A stretch of DNA of 40,811 nucleotides from DASXMX01 sp036794395 (GTDB lineage Bacteria; Planctomycetota; Phycisphaerae; Tepidisphaerales; Tepidisphaeraceae), in NCBI GenBank assembly GCA_036794395.1, contig DAIRGS010000023.1, positions 1 through 40,811 on the forward strand, read 5' to 3'. A model generated the notes under the pieces. The model ran no database searches. It saw only the letters and a list, made by a program, of their open reading frames with translations, and was not told where the DNA came from. Position 1 is the stretch's first letter. The number at the start of each line of letters is the position of its first letter. Position numbers and translations under genes: made by a program. This document shows, in pieces, positions 25,393-32,773 of this stretch.

Positions 25393-26175
25393 ATGTTAAA
25401 TCGCAAACCTCTTATCGGGGTGAAAGGGGTGGCGCTGTCCCTCTGGATGATTGCCGGTATGACCGGAATCGGGGCATCGACCGCACGAGCTGTAACTGTC
25501 GGCCTCCCGGCCAATTCCACGCTATCGAGCCTGATTGCGTTGAACGGATCGGGTGGCGTTCAGATCGGTAATTTCATTTTCTCGGACTTTTCGTTTGCAC
25601 CCAGCTCTGGAAATCCAACCGGAAATCCCGCTCCTACCGCATCGCAGGTTACGGTGACTTTAGCCCCCGGGCCGAATGTTGGCCTGACCTTTAATTCTGC
25701 CTGGCAATCGGTTCCGCTCGGTTTTCAGGATGGTAACATCCGATACGCCGTTCAAGTGACGGCCGGGAATGTGATTGACCAGGTCAATCTGGCGTTCAAT
25801 GGCGCTGCCCCGCTGCCGAGTGCTGGTACAGTTGCCACTGTGACTGAATCGGTGGCGACTCTGTTGACGACTGGGAGTAACGTCGCGGTTGGGCCGGGGA
25901 CTACGATCGGCCAGCTTGCGACCTCTAATTCCGTGGCGACTGGGCCCACAACGACCAATAACGCGTCCTTGACGCTTCCGACGCCGCAGACGGGCATTTA
26001 CATCTCGAAGGATATTTTGGTGACGTCGGGAGTGACCCCCCCCGGGATTGCCACGATCTCCCTCGTGGATAACACCTATCACTCGACAGCTGGCGGGCCT
26101 ATTCCTGAGCCGGCTTCGATCGGGTTGCTTGGCGCGTTTGGCGTAGGTTTATTGGCCCGTCGTCGTCGAGCATAA
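25393..26175 (+). CDS. PEP-CTERM sorting-signal protein
   Basis: The 260-residue product starts with a signal peptide (ends near TARA) and ends with a PEP-CTERM tail: IPEPASIGLLGAFGVGLLARRRR, that is a PEP motif, a hydrophobic helix and a basic cluster. Exosortase and its partners cut this signal and deliver the protein to the surface or extracellular matrix. The mature body is low in Cys and rich in Thr, Val, Gly and Asn (QVTVTLAPGPNVGLTF, VAVGPGTTIGQL), typical of beta-rich surface proteins. AGGAGG ends nine bases before the ATG at 25393, which decides the start. No exosortase gene is in the window. An intrinsic terminator follows at 26203-26233. Confidence 0.88.
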   Translation: MLNRKPLIGVKGVALSLWMIAGMTGIGASTARAVTVGLPANSTLSSLIALNGSGGVQIGNFIFSDFSFAPSSGNPTGNPAPTASQVTVTLAPGPNVGLTFNSAWQSVPLGFQDGNIRYAVQVTAGNVIDQVNLAFNGAAPLPSAGTVATVTESVATLLTTGSNVAVGPGTTIGQLATSNSVATGPTTTNNASLTLPTPQTGIYISKDILVTSGVTPPGIATISLVDNTYHSTAGGPIPEPASIGLLGAFGVGLLARRRRA

Positions 26176-26202
26176 GTAAATTCAAAATCGATAACGCCTT
26201 TG

Positions 26203-26233
26203 AGAACCCGTCCTTGCGACGGGTTCTTTTTTT
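26203..26233 (+). terminator. Intrinsic terminator after the PEP-CTERM gene
   Basis: AGAACCCGTC (26203-26212) pairs perfectly with GACGGGTTCT (26218-26227) around the loop CTTGC, followed by seven T from 26227 to 26233. A textbook factor-independent terminator, 28 bases after the stop. Confidence 0.92.
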
Positions 26234-26324
26234 GGCTTGCTTTTGCCGTTTTCTTCAGCCGCCCCCTTCGACGATCCGACATTACAAGGGGGTTCGTGAA
26301 GGCTTAGCTGAGAACGGGACATAC

Positions 26325-28835
26325 ATGCCGCGTGATATTCCGGTCGGAAATGGTTGCCTCCTGGTTACGTTCGACCATCAGTATCAGATACGCGATATCT
26401 ATTTCCCGCACGTCGGGCAGGAGAACCATGCAGGTGAGGGGGCGTGCCGGTTTGGCGTGTATGGCGATGTGCCCGGCAAGCATAAGAGTGAGCTGTTCTG
26501 GACCACCAGCCCAGGGTGGCAGATTCGCCAGCGGTACCTGCGTGATACCCTGACGACCAGCGTCGCGCTGGATCATCGCGATCTAAGGCTGGCGCTGTAC
26601 TGCAACGACACAGTCGATTTCCATCGAAATATTTATGTTCGGAAGATCAAGCTGAAGAACCTGGCCCATCATGCGCGCACGGTGCGGCTGATGCATCATC
26701 AGGACTTCAACATGTTCGGATCGAAGATTGGCGATACGGCCTACTTCGATCCGGAGCTGAACTCGATCGTTCACTATCGCGCCAAGCGCTATTTGATGGT
26801 TACATTTTATGGTGATGCGATCCCGGCGGAGGGCGCACACTTCGTCCCGAAGATCGACGAGTACGCGACCGGCACATCCGGTTTCCACGGCGCGGAAGGA
26901 ACTTGGCGTGACGCGGAGGACGGGCACCTGCAAGGCAATCCAATTGCGCAGGGGTCGGTTGACTCCACTGTTTCGCGGCACGTGTCGCTCGATCCAGAGG
27001 GCGAAGCGACGGTTTACATGGTGATGATGGCGGGCAAGTCACGGGATGAATTGCTCGAGCTTCATCAATGGATGCTGAAGATGGGGCCGCAGGGAGTGAT
27101 AGACCGCACGAGCGCGTATTGGCGTCTTTGGGCGGGTGGGACCAACATCAATTTCGGGAACCTGCCGACCAAGGTTGTCGAGCTGTTCAAGCGTTCGTTG
27201 CTGGTCTTGCGAACGCAGGTTGATAATGGCGGGGCGATCCTGGCGGCCAATGATTCGGACATCATGCAGTTTTCGCGGGACACGTATTCGTACGTGTGGC
27301 CGCGAGACGGCGCGCTGGTGGCCAACGCGCTGGACATGGCGGGGTTCTCGGATATCGCACGATCGTTTTACACCTTCTGCTCGAAGGTTCTGACTGATGA
27401 GGGTTACTTCTATCACAAGTACAATCCGGACGGTTCGCCGGCATCAAGCTGGCATCCGTGGGTGCTGAAGGGCAACCGGGCGATGCCGATTCAGGAGGAC
27501 GAGACGGCCCTGGTTGTGTGGGCGCTCTGGCGGCATTACTACCGCTATCGCGACATTGAATTCATCCGGCCTCTGTGGGTTGATGTTGTGCAAAAGGCCG
27601 CGGATTTCATGGCGCGATATCGCGATCCGCGTACGGGCCTGCCGCTGCCCAGCTATGACTTGTGGGAAGAACGGTGGGGCGTGCATGCGTTCACGGTGGC
27701 GACGGTTTATGCGGGATTGAAAGCGGCTCACAACTTTGCCGTGTCGTTTGGAGATAGGGCCAAGGCGGCGGTTTACATTCGCGCTGCCGAGGAAGTGAAG
27801 GCCGGTGCGGAAAAGTATCTGTTCAATGCGCGATTGAATCGATTTGTTCGAAGACTGGTGCCGCGCGACATTCCCAAACCGCCGGACAATGGACAGTACG
27901 TGGAGAACTCGCCATTAGGCGGTTATACGCCTGATGAGCTGTTTGAGGTGGATGAGACGATCGATGCTTCGCTGTTCGGCGTTTACAAGTTTCACCTGTT
28001 TGAAGCCGACGACCCGCGCGTGATCTCGACGATGAAGGCGGTTGAAGAGAAGTTGTGGGTGAAAACGCGCGTGGGTGGAATGGCGCGTTACGAGAATGAT
28101 TATTACCACCGCATCAGCAACGACACCGCGGCGGTTCCGGGCAATCCGTGGTTTATCTGCACGCTTTGGCTGGCGGACTATTTTATCGAGCGCGCCAAGA
28201 GCACCGCGGAACTGAAGAATGCACTCCCGATTTTTGAATGGACAGCTTCCCATGCGCTCGAGAGCGGCGTGCTGGCCGAGCAGGTCAACCCTTACACGAA
28301 CGAGCCGATCAGCGTGAGCCCATTGACGTGGTCCCACGCGACAGTGGTGAGCACGGCGATCAAGTACCTGGAGAAACTGGAATCGTTGCAACTGTGCGGC
28401 CATTGCCAGCAGCCGGTGTATCGCCTGAGACGGCGCGGTTTGGTCGAGGTGCGCTCGCAGGGCCACTTCAACCGGCTGGATGCCGCCTTCGAGCAAGATG
28501 ACGTTCGCGAAACCACCAGCCCGGTGGGAAACTTCATTCGTGAAGATGACGGTGTCTACCGGCAGGCGAGCCTCGCGATCGATACGCGCGACTGCATCGG
28601 GTGCGAAGTGTGCGTGGCCCGTTGCGACAAGGGCGTGTTGCGCATGGTCGACGGTAAGGCGTTGATTGACCTTCGCACGCTAAACGAATGTGATCTGGAT
28701 GGCGAATGCGTCGACGTTTGCCCCACAAAGGTCGTGACGTTGAACGTTCTGAATGTAGCGCCGCCGGCGGAATTAACGCCGGCCGAGGCGCGCAGTTTTG
28801 ATGAAGGCGAGCCGAAAAAACCCGCGGCTGCCTGA
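26325..28835 (+). CDS. GH15 glucoamylase-like protein fused to a ferredoxin domain
   Basis: The 836-residue protein has no signal peptide. Residues 1-690 match GH15: an N-terminal beta-sandwich (GNGCLLVTFDHQYQIRDIYFPHVG), the (alpha/alpha)6 barrel with YVWPRDGALVANALD near 320, SYDLWEERWG, and the catalytic-base region LAEQVNPYTNEP near 649. The enzyme should release glucose from alpha-glucans or trehalose-like sugars. Near 690 a CGHC begins a linker. Residues about 745-805 form a bacterial-type ferredoxin: CIGCEVCVARCDKG (complete CX2CX2CX3C) and a second site CDLDGECVDVCP, in which Asp replaces one Cys (CX2DX2CX3CP). The ATG at 26325 is chosen because the frame upstream only overlaps the terminator. 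Ribosome-binding site weak. Cytoplasmic location inferred. Confidence 0.88.
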   Translation: MPRDIPVGNGCLLVTFDHQYQIRDIYFPHVGQENHAGEGACRFGVYGDVPGKHKSELFWTTSPGWQIRQRYLRDTLTTSVALDHRDLRLALYCNDTVDFHRNIYVRKIKLKNLAHHARTVRLMHHQDFNMFGSKIGDTAYFDPELNSIVHYRAKRYLMVTFYGDAIPAEGAHFVPKIDEYATGTSGFHGAEGTWRDAEDGHLQGNPIAQGSVDSTVSRHVSLDPEGEATVYMVMMAGKSRDELLELHQWMLKMGPQGVIDRTSAYWRLWAGGTNINFGNLPTKVVELFKRSLLVLRTQVDNGGAILAANDSDIMQFSRDTYSYVWPRDGALVANALDMAGFSDIARSFYTFCSKVLTDEGYFYHKYNPDGSPASSWHPWVLKGNRAMPIQEDETALVVWALWRHYYRYRDIEFIRPLWVDVVQKAADFMARYRDPRTGLPLPSYDLWEERWGVHAFTVATVYAGLKAAHNFAVSFGDRAKAAVYIRAAEEVKAGAEKYLFNARLNRFVRRLVPRDIPKPPDNGQYVENSPLGGYTPDELFEVDETIDASLFGVYKFHLFEADDPRVISTMKAVEEKLWVKTRVGGMARYENDYYHRISNDTAAVPGNPWFICTLWLADYFIERAKSTAELKNALPIFEWTASHALESGVLAEQVNPYTNEPISVSPLTWSHATVVSTAIKYLEKLESLQLCGHCQQPVYRLRRRGLVEVRSQGHFNRLDAAFEQDDVRETTSPVGNFIREDDGVYRQASLAIDTRDCIGCEVCVARCDKGVLRMVDGKALIDLRTLNECDLDGECVDVCPTKVVTLNVLNVAPPAELTPAEARSFDEGEPKKPAAA

Positions 28836-29036
28836 GAAAACCGAACACTTCTTGAGAGGCGCTTTTGGCCGTTCTGGCGGCCTGACGACCGCTGCGCGCT
28901 CGCCAAAGTGCATGAAATGTGCGGAAAAACCCCTAATTCCCCGGGAAAACAGCCGCAGATGCTTGCGATTTTGCGTTTTATCCTTAAAAGATTCCGCACT
29001 GTCGATCTGAATTGTTCATACAAGGAGCGTAGGCAT

Positions 29037-29357
29037 ATGGCGGCAACAACTGGCAAGGCGCCCGGCAAGGGCGAGATTTTGAGCACGGCGGCGGAAGCAG
29101 CGGGCTTGTCGCGCAAAGAAGTTTCGGCGGTGTTTGACTCGCTCGGCGAGCAGATCCGAAATGCGTTGGGTAAGAAGGGAGCGGGAACATTCACAGTGCC
29201 GGGACTGATGCGCATCAACGTCATCAACAAGCCGGCGACCAAGGCACGCAAGGGCATCAATCCTTTCACCAAGGAAGAGCAGATGTTCAAGGCGAAGCCA
29301 GCGCGTAAGGTTGTCAAGGTTCGTCCGTTGAAGAACCTCAAGGAAATGGCCAAGTAA
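29037..29357 (+). CDS. HU family DNA-binding protein
   Basis: The 106-residue product is a histone-like HU/IHF protein: KGEILSTAAEAAGLSRKEVSAVFDSLGEQIRNALG forms the helical body, GTFTVPGLMRINVINKPATKARKGINPFT the DNA-embracing arm, and a Lys-rich C-terminus follows (AKPARKVVKVRPLKNL). It bends and packages DNA. It is slightly longer than the usual 90 residues because of the basic N- and C-terminal tails, a trait common in Planctomycetota. AGGAG upstream of the ATG at 29037 fixes the start. It has its own terminator at 29386-29416. Confidence 0.93.
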   Translation: MAATTGKAPGKGEILSTAAEAAGLSRKEVSAVFDSLGEQIRNALGKKGAGTFTVPGLMRINVINKPATKARKGINPFTKEEQMFKAKPARKVVKVRPLKNLKEMAK

Positions 29358-29385
29358 GTCACTGTTCCATTTCGCTGAACGTCAG

Positions 29386-29416
29386 TCCCGGCATCACCCG
29401 ATGCCGGGATTTTTTT
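29386..29416 (+). terminator. Intrinsic terminator after the HU gene
   Basis: TCCCGGCATC (29386-29395) pairs perfectly with GATGCCGGGA (29400-29409) around ACCC, followed by seven T at 29410-29416. It lies 29 bases after the HU stop. Confidence 0.93.
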
Positions 29417-29758
29417 GTTTTGGAGGGCATGGGTGGTTGGGGTGTCTGACTGGGCGGGGCAATATTTAGGATTGAAAGTTTTTACGACTCTGGGATATTT
29501 GGGGATTACGAAGAGACAAAAAGAACCGTTCGTGCTCAACAGCGTATTAGGGGCTCTTCACCGCTGGTGTTTAGGTGTGAAGTGATCGCCGGACGGGCGT
29601 GTCGCCGACGGCAACATGCAATAAGATCGAGCATACATCGTTGTAGGGGAGGATCTGCTCGGTAGCGGCGGAGTTGGCAGGGAATTGAAGGTATCGTTGA
29701 TCCGAAGGCCGAGCCTGATGGAACAGGCGAGGATCATCGCACGGAAAATGCTGGAAGC
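29417..29758. other. Intergenic stretch before the glycosyltransferase cassette
   Basis: About 340 bases with no gene I can support. On the minus strand a frame stays open from about 29767 to a stop at 29558, but it has no recognisable product, and it only becomes long by overlapping the glycosyltransferase start. The cassette promoter probably lies here; no clear box was found. Confidence 0.45.
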
Positions 29759-30730
29759 ATGGGGAAATCGGTTTCCATTCTGATCGTTTCCTTCAACACG
29801 CGTGACTTGACGCTTGCGTGCCTCGAGTCGGTGTACGCACAAACTTCCGGGTTGGATTTTGAGGTGATCGTTGTAGATAACGCTTCGGAGGACGGTTCGG
29901 CTGAAGCAATCGGCGAACGGTTTCCGCAGGTTCAGTTGATTTGTGCGCAAGAGAATCTTGGCTTTGGCCGTGCGACAAATCTGGCGGCGCGGGCCGCGTC
30001 GGGGGAGTGTCTGCTTCTTCTCAATTCCGATACGGTGATTCTGGATAATGCCGTTAGGCGTGTATTTGAGTTTTCTCGTGAGAATGTCGAGGCGGGGATA
30101 TTCGGTGGACGGACGTTTTTTGAAGATGGGCGGTTGAATCCGACGTCTTGTCATGGCCGACAGAGCCCGTGGAGTTTGTTGTGTCTGGGGACGGGGATTT
30201 CAGCTGTGTTTCGCGGGTCGAAATGGTTTGATCCTGAGTCGCTGGGGGCGTGGAAGCGCGACACCGTGCGCGAAGTGGACGCTGTGACCGGTTGTTTTCT
30301 GCTGATTCGCAGGTCGCTTTGGGAAGCGTTGAAGGGGTTTGACGAATCGTTTTTCATGTATGGGGAAGACACGGACTTGTGCCTGCGGGCGTGGGCGTGC
30401 GGGAGCCGGTGCATGATCTGCCCCGACGCGAAGGTGATTCATCACGGGGGCCAGTCGGATCGCGTGCGCTCGGAAAAAATATTGCGGCTGTGTGAGGCCA
30501 AGGCTCGGCTGATCTGGAAGCATTGGGCGACGATGCAGGCGCGGTTTGGCATCCGGATGCTGGATATGTGGTGCCTGACTCGAATGACGGCAACTTTGGT
30601 CGCTTCGAAACTCAGCACACGGTATGAAGCGGGCCATGGAGCTTGGAAGGAAGTTTGGCGGGCGCGACAGCGATTTCATGGAAGGAATTGCGGCGAGGCA
30701 GGGCTGGCAGGGGCGATTGCTCGCGGCTGA
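29759..30730 (+). CDS. Family 2 glycosyltransferase
   Basis: The 323-residue product is a GT-A fold GT2 enzyme like rhamnosyltransferases: VSILIVSFNTRDLTLACLESVY at the N-terminus, VIVVDNASEDGS, the metal-binding region LLLLNSDTVIL, VDAVTGCFLLIRRSLWE and GFDESFFMYGEDTDLCLRAW. It transfers a sugar from a nucleotide donor to a lipid- or polymer-linked acceptor in the cytoplasm. GGAAG precedes the ATG. Its stop is directly followed by the Alg14-like gene, so it is the first gene of a cassette for surface polysaccharide. Confidence 0.92.
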   Translation: MGKSVSILIVSFNTRDLTLACLESVYAQTSGLDFEVIVVDNASEDGSAEAIGERFPQVQLICAQENLGFGRATNLAARAASGECLLLLNSDTVILDNAVRRVFEFSRENVEAGIFGGRTFFEDGRLNPTSCHGRQSPWSLLCLGTGISAVFRGSKWFDPESLGAWKRDTVREVDAVTGCFLLIRRSLWEALKGFDESFFMYGEDTDLCLRAWACGSRCMICPDAKVIHHGGQSDRVRSEKILRLCEAKARLIWKHWATMQARFGIRMLDMWCLTRMTATLVASKLSTRYEAGHGAWKEVWRARQRFHGRNCGEAGLAGAIARG

Positions 30731-30745
30731 TTGGAGTGGTGGAGG

Positions 30746-31242
30746 ATGCAATTTCGACAACTTTTTCGCAGGCGAGCCGATGACCCGCGTCAACGGGTTT
30801 TGGCAGTGGCTTCGGGCGGCGGTCACTGGGTTCAGCTCCAAAGGCTCATGGGAGCGATGGAGGGGCAGGACGTCGCGTTCGTCACGACTTTGGACAGCTA
30901 TCGCGAGGAAATGTGCAGCGGAACTCGATTCTATTCTATTCGGTGGCTGATGCGAATCGATGGAACAAGCTGGGATTGTTGCGAATGGCGATTCAACTCA
31001 GCATCATCGTAATTCGCGAGAACCCGGACATCGTCATTTCGACGGGAGCAGCGGCCGGGTATTTCTGCGTGCGGCTGGCGAAGCTACTGGGAGCGCGCAC
31101 GATCTGGGTGGATAGTCTGGCCAACGCGGATTGTTTGTCTTTGTGCGGAGAGCGGATTGGTCGATATGCGGATTTGTGGCTGACGCAGTGGCCGCACCTG
31201 GCCCGGCCAGATGGTCCATTCTATGAGGGGGCGGTGTTATGA
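30746..31242 (+). pseudogene. Alg14/PssD-like glycosyltransferase subunit, frameshifted
   Basis: Two overlapping frames together encode one Alg14-like protein. The first (from ATG 30746, with GGAG nine bases upstream) reads RVLAVASGGGHWVQLQRLMGAMEGQDVAFVTTLDSYREE; the second reads DIVISTGAAAGYFCVRLAKLLGARTIWVDSLA and DLWLTQWPHLARPDGPFYEG. The switch occurs at 30929-30941, where TTCTA is present twice in tandem before TTC. Removing one five-base copy restores a single frame across the join (TRFYSVADANRWNKLG). Alg14-like proteins anchor the Alg13-like catalytic partner for adding the second sugar. The stop overlaps the Alg13-like start as ATGA. Confidence 0.85.
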
Positions 31243-31763
31243 TATTTGTGACCGTCGGCACCCAGTTGCCATTTGATCGGCTGATTCAAACCGTTGAACG
31301 GTGGGCAATCCGGTGTGGACGTAATGATGTGTTTGCCCAAATAGCGCCCGCGTCGGCATATCAGCCAAAGTCGATTCAGTGGGGGCATTTTCTAACGGCA
31401 AGCGACTGCCGGCGACGGATCGAAGAGGCGGATTTGATCGTATCGCATGCCGGGATGGGAACAATAATTTCCGGATTAGAGCTGGGTAAACGACTGATCG
31501 TGATGCCGCGACGATGCGATCTTCACGAGCACCGAAATAATCACCAGTTCGCAACGGTGGCCCGGCTGGGTGGGAGGGTGGCGGTTGCGGTGGCTAACGA
31601 TGCCGATGCGTTAGAGCGCAGTTTAGACGAGATGGCGGTCGCGACAGCCGCCGACCCGATTTCGAAATCGGCGTCTCCGCAGTTGCTGAATGCGATTCGA
31701 TTTTTCGTTAATTCCGAGCGAACAAATCGGGTGGAAGACGCCGAGGTCGCTGTCGTGAAATGA
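31239..31763 (+). CDS. Alg13/PssE-like glycosyltransferase subunit
   Basis: The 174-residue product is the C-terminal, UDP-sugar-binding half of a split GT28 (MurG-type) enzyme: MIFVTVGTQLPFDRLIQTVERW at the start and SHAGMGTIISGLELGKRLIVMP plus HEHRNNHQ in the nucleotide-sugar site. In eukaryotes Alg13 pairs with Alg14 to add GlcNAc to a lipid carrier; in bacteria PssD/PssE pairs act in exopolysaccharide synthesis. Its ATG overlaps the stop of the Alg14-like gene (ATGA), which implies translational coupling, so the upstream frameshift should also reduce its translation. Confidence 0.92.
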   Translation: MIFVTVGTQLPFDRLIQTVERWAIRCGRNDVFAQIAPASAYQPKSIQWGHFLTASDCRRRIEEADLIVSHAGMGTIISGLELGKRLIVMPRRCDLHEHRNNHQFATVARLGGRVAVAVANDADALERSLDEMAVATAADPISKSASPQLLNAIRFFVNSERTNRVEDAEVAVVK

Positions 31764-31807
31764 TCCAGGCGATTGTCGGAGATTTGCAGAAATCTGGGAA
31801 TTTGGGA

Positions 31808-31837
31808 TTGCGTTAACTGCCGAAAATCCGCTATATA
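31808..31837 (+). promoter_or_regulatory. Possible sigma70 promoter for the PEP-CTERM-type gene
   Basis: TTGCGT (31808-31813) and TATATA (31832-31837) are separated by 18 bases, which predicts a start near 31844 and a 60-base leader before the ATG at 31905. By eye only. Confidence 0.4.
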
Positions 31838-31904
31838 CGGATTGGAGAAAATGGCGAAAATTATCGGCGGAAGTGAATTCGTATCTGCTTGCAGGGGAAT
31901 CCGT

Positions 31905-32612
31905 ATGAAAATCGCGAAAATTCTGGCCGCGATTGTAGTGGCAGGAATTGGCATATGTGTTCACTCTGCCGGTGCGGACACAATCGCATACAGCACTAAT
32001 AATCTTACGGGGAATCAAACTTACGCCGGTAATTTGGGCCTGGACTTCAACGTCATCAGTGCGATTCAGATCACGTCGGTGGGCGTATATGATGACAGCG
32101 CGAACGGAATAGCCACCCCTATCAGAGTGGGCATTTTCCGACGCCTTCCCGGCGGCAATCCTAACACGGACCATGCGGGCGTCGTGATTGCAAGCACGGT
32201 ACAGACCATTTCCGGCTCCGGAGATCCTCTGATCGATGGGTATCGATTCAGGACACTGCCAGGCACGGTTTACTTGACTCCTGGATTTTACACGATCGAC
32301 ACGGTTGGATTTGGCGGCGCGAATTTCAATGGCAACGAGAACATCGCGTCACCTCCATTTTCCGTTTCAACTGATTCGGGAGGTGGTCTTATCCAGTTCG
32401 TTGGGACCGGCTGATTTGATGCCAGCGTTTCATTCCACTACCCCATTAATTCGAGTGCGGACCAGGGATTTGGAGGGTTGACGGCGCATCCGTTTGCAGG
32501 TGGAAGCTTCACCTTCGCGGCCGCTCCGCTCCCTTCGAGCGTTTCGTGTGGACTTGTTTTGTTAGGATTAATTGGGGCGGCAAGGCTTCGGCCGCGGAAG
32601 GTTTTGGCGTGA
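31905..32612 (+). pseudogene. PEP-CTERM-type surface protein with an in-frame TGA
   Basis: ATG 31905 (AGGGGA upstream) starts a protein with a signal peptide (KILAAIVVAGIGICVHSAGA) and a beta-rich body: LGLDFNVISAIQITSVGVYDD, TPIRVGIFRR, LIDGYRFRTL and GFYTIDTVGFGGANFNGNE. The frame is stopped by TGA at 32412-32414 after GLIQFVGTG. Downstream the same frame continues for 65 codons without a stop (FDASVSFHYPINSSADQGF) into a sorting tail, APLPSSVSCGLVLLGLIGAARLRPRK, ending at TGA 32610-32612. In related proteins I remember Arg at this point, so a CGA to TGA change would explain it. The truncated form would lack its anchoring tail. Confidence 0.75.
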
Positions 32613-32678
32613 GGCTGGAGCGTCTGGATTGGAATCGAACTTAAATGTGAACTGATCGGTTTCGAAGTTGAAATAAAG

Positions 32679-32711
32679 CGGCCGTGTGATTGCGTAGCGA
32701 TCACACGGCCG
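32679..32711. terminator. Hairpin between convergent genes
   Basis: CGGCCGTGTGAT (32679-32690) pairs perfectly with ATCACACGGCCG (32700-32711) around nine bases. It lies between the end of the PEP-CTERM-type gene (32612) and the end of the convergent propeller gene (32774) and probably terminates both. The T-run is poor. Confidence 0.65.
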
Positions 32712-32773
32712 TTGTCATTTGAGCACACTGAGTGGTCAGCCGGACGTGAAACTGCCTGGTCTTGAATCTTAAA

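Noticed and set aside
29558..30154. Minus-strand frame of 198 codons before and across the GT2 start
   Set aside because: It overlaps the well-supported glycosyltransferase gene; the non-overlapping part has no recognisable product.
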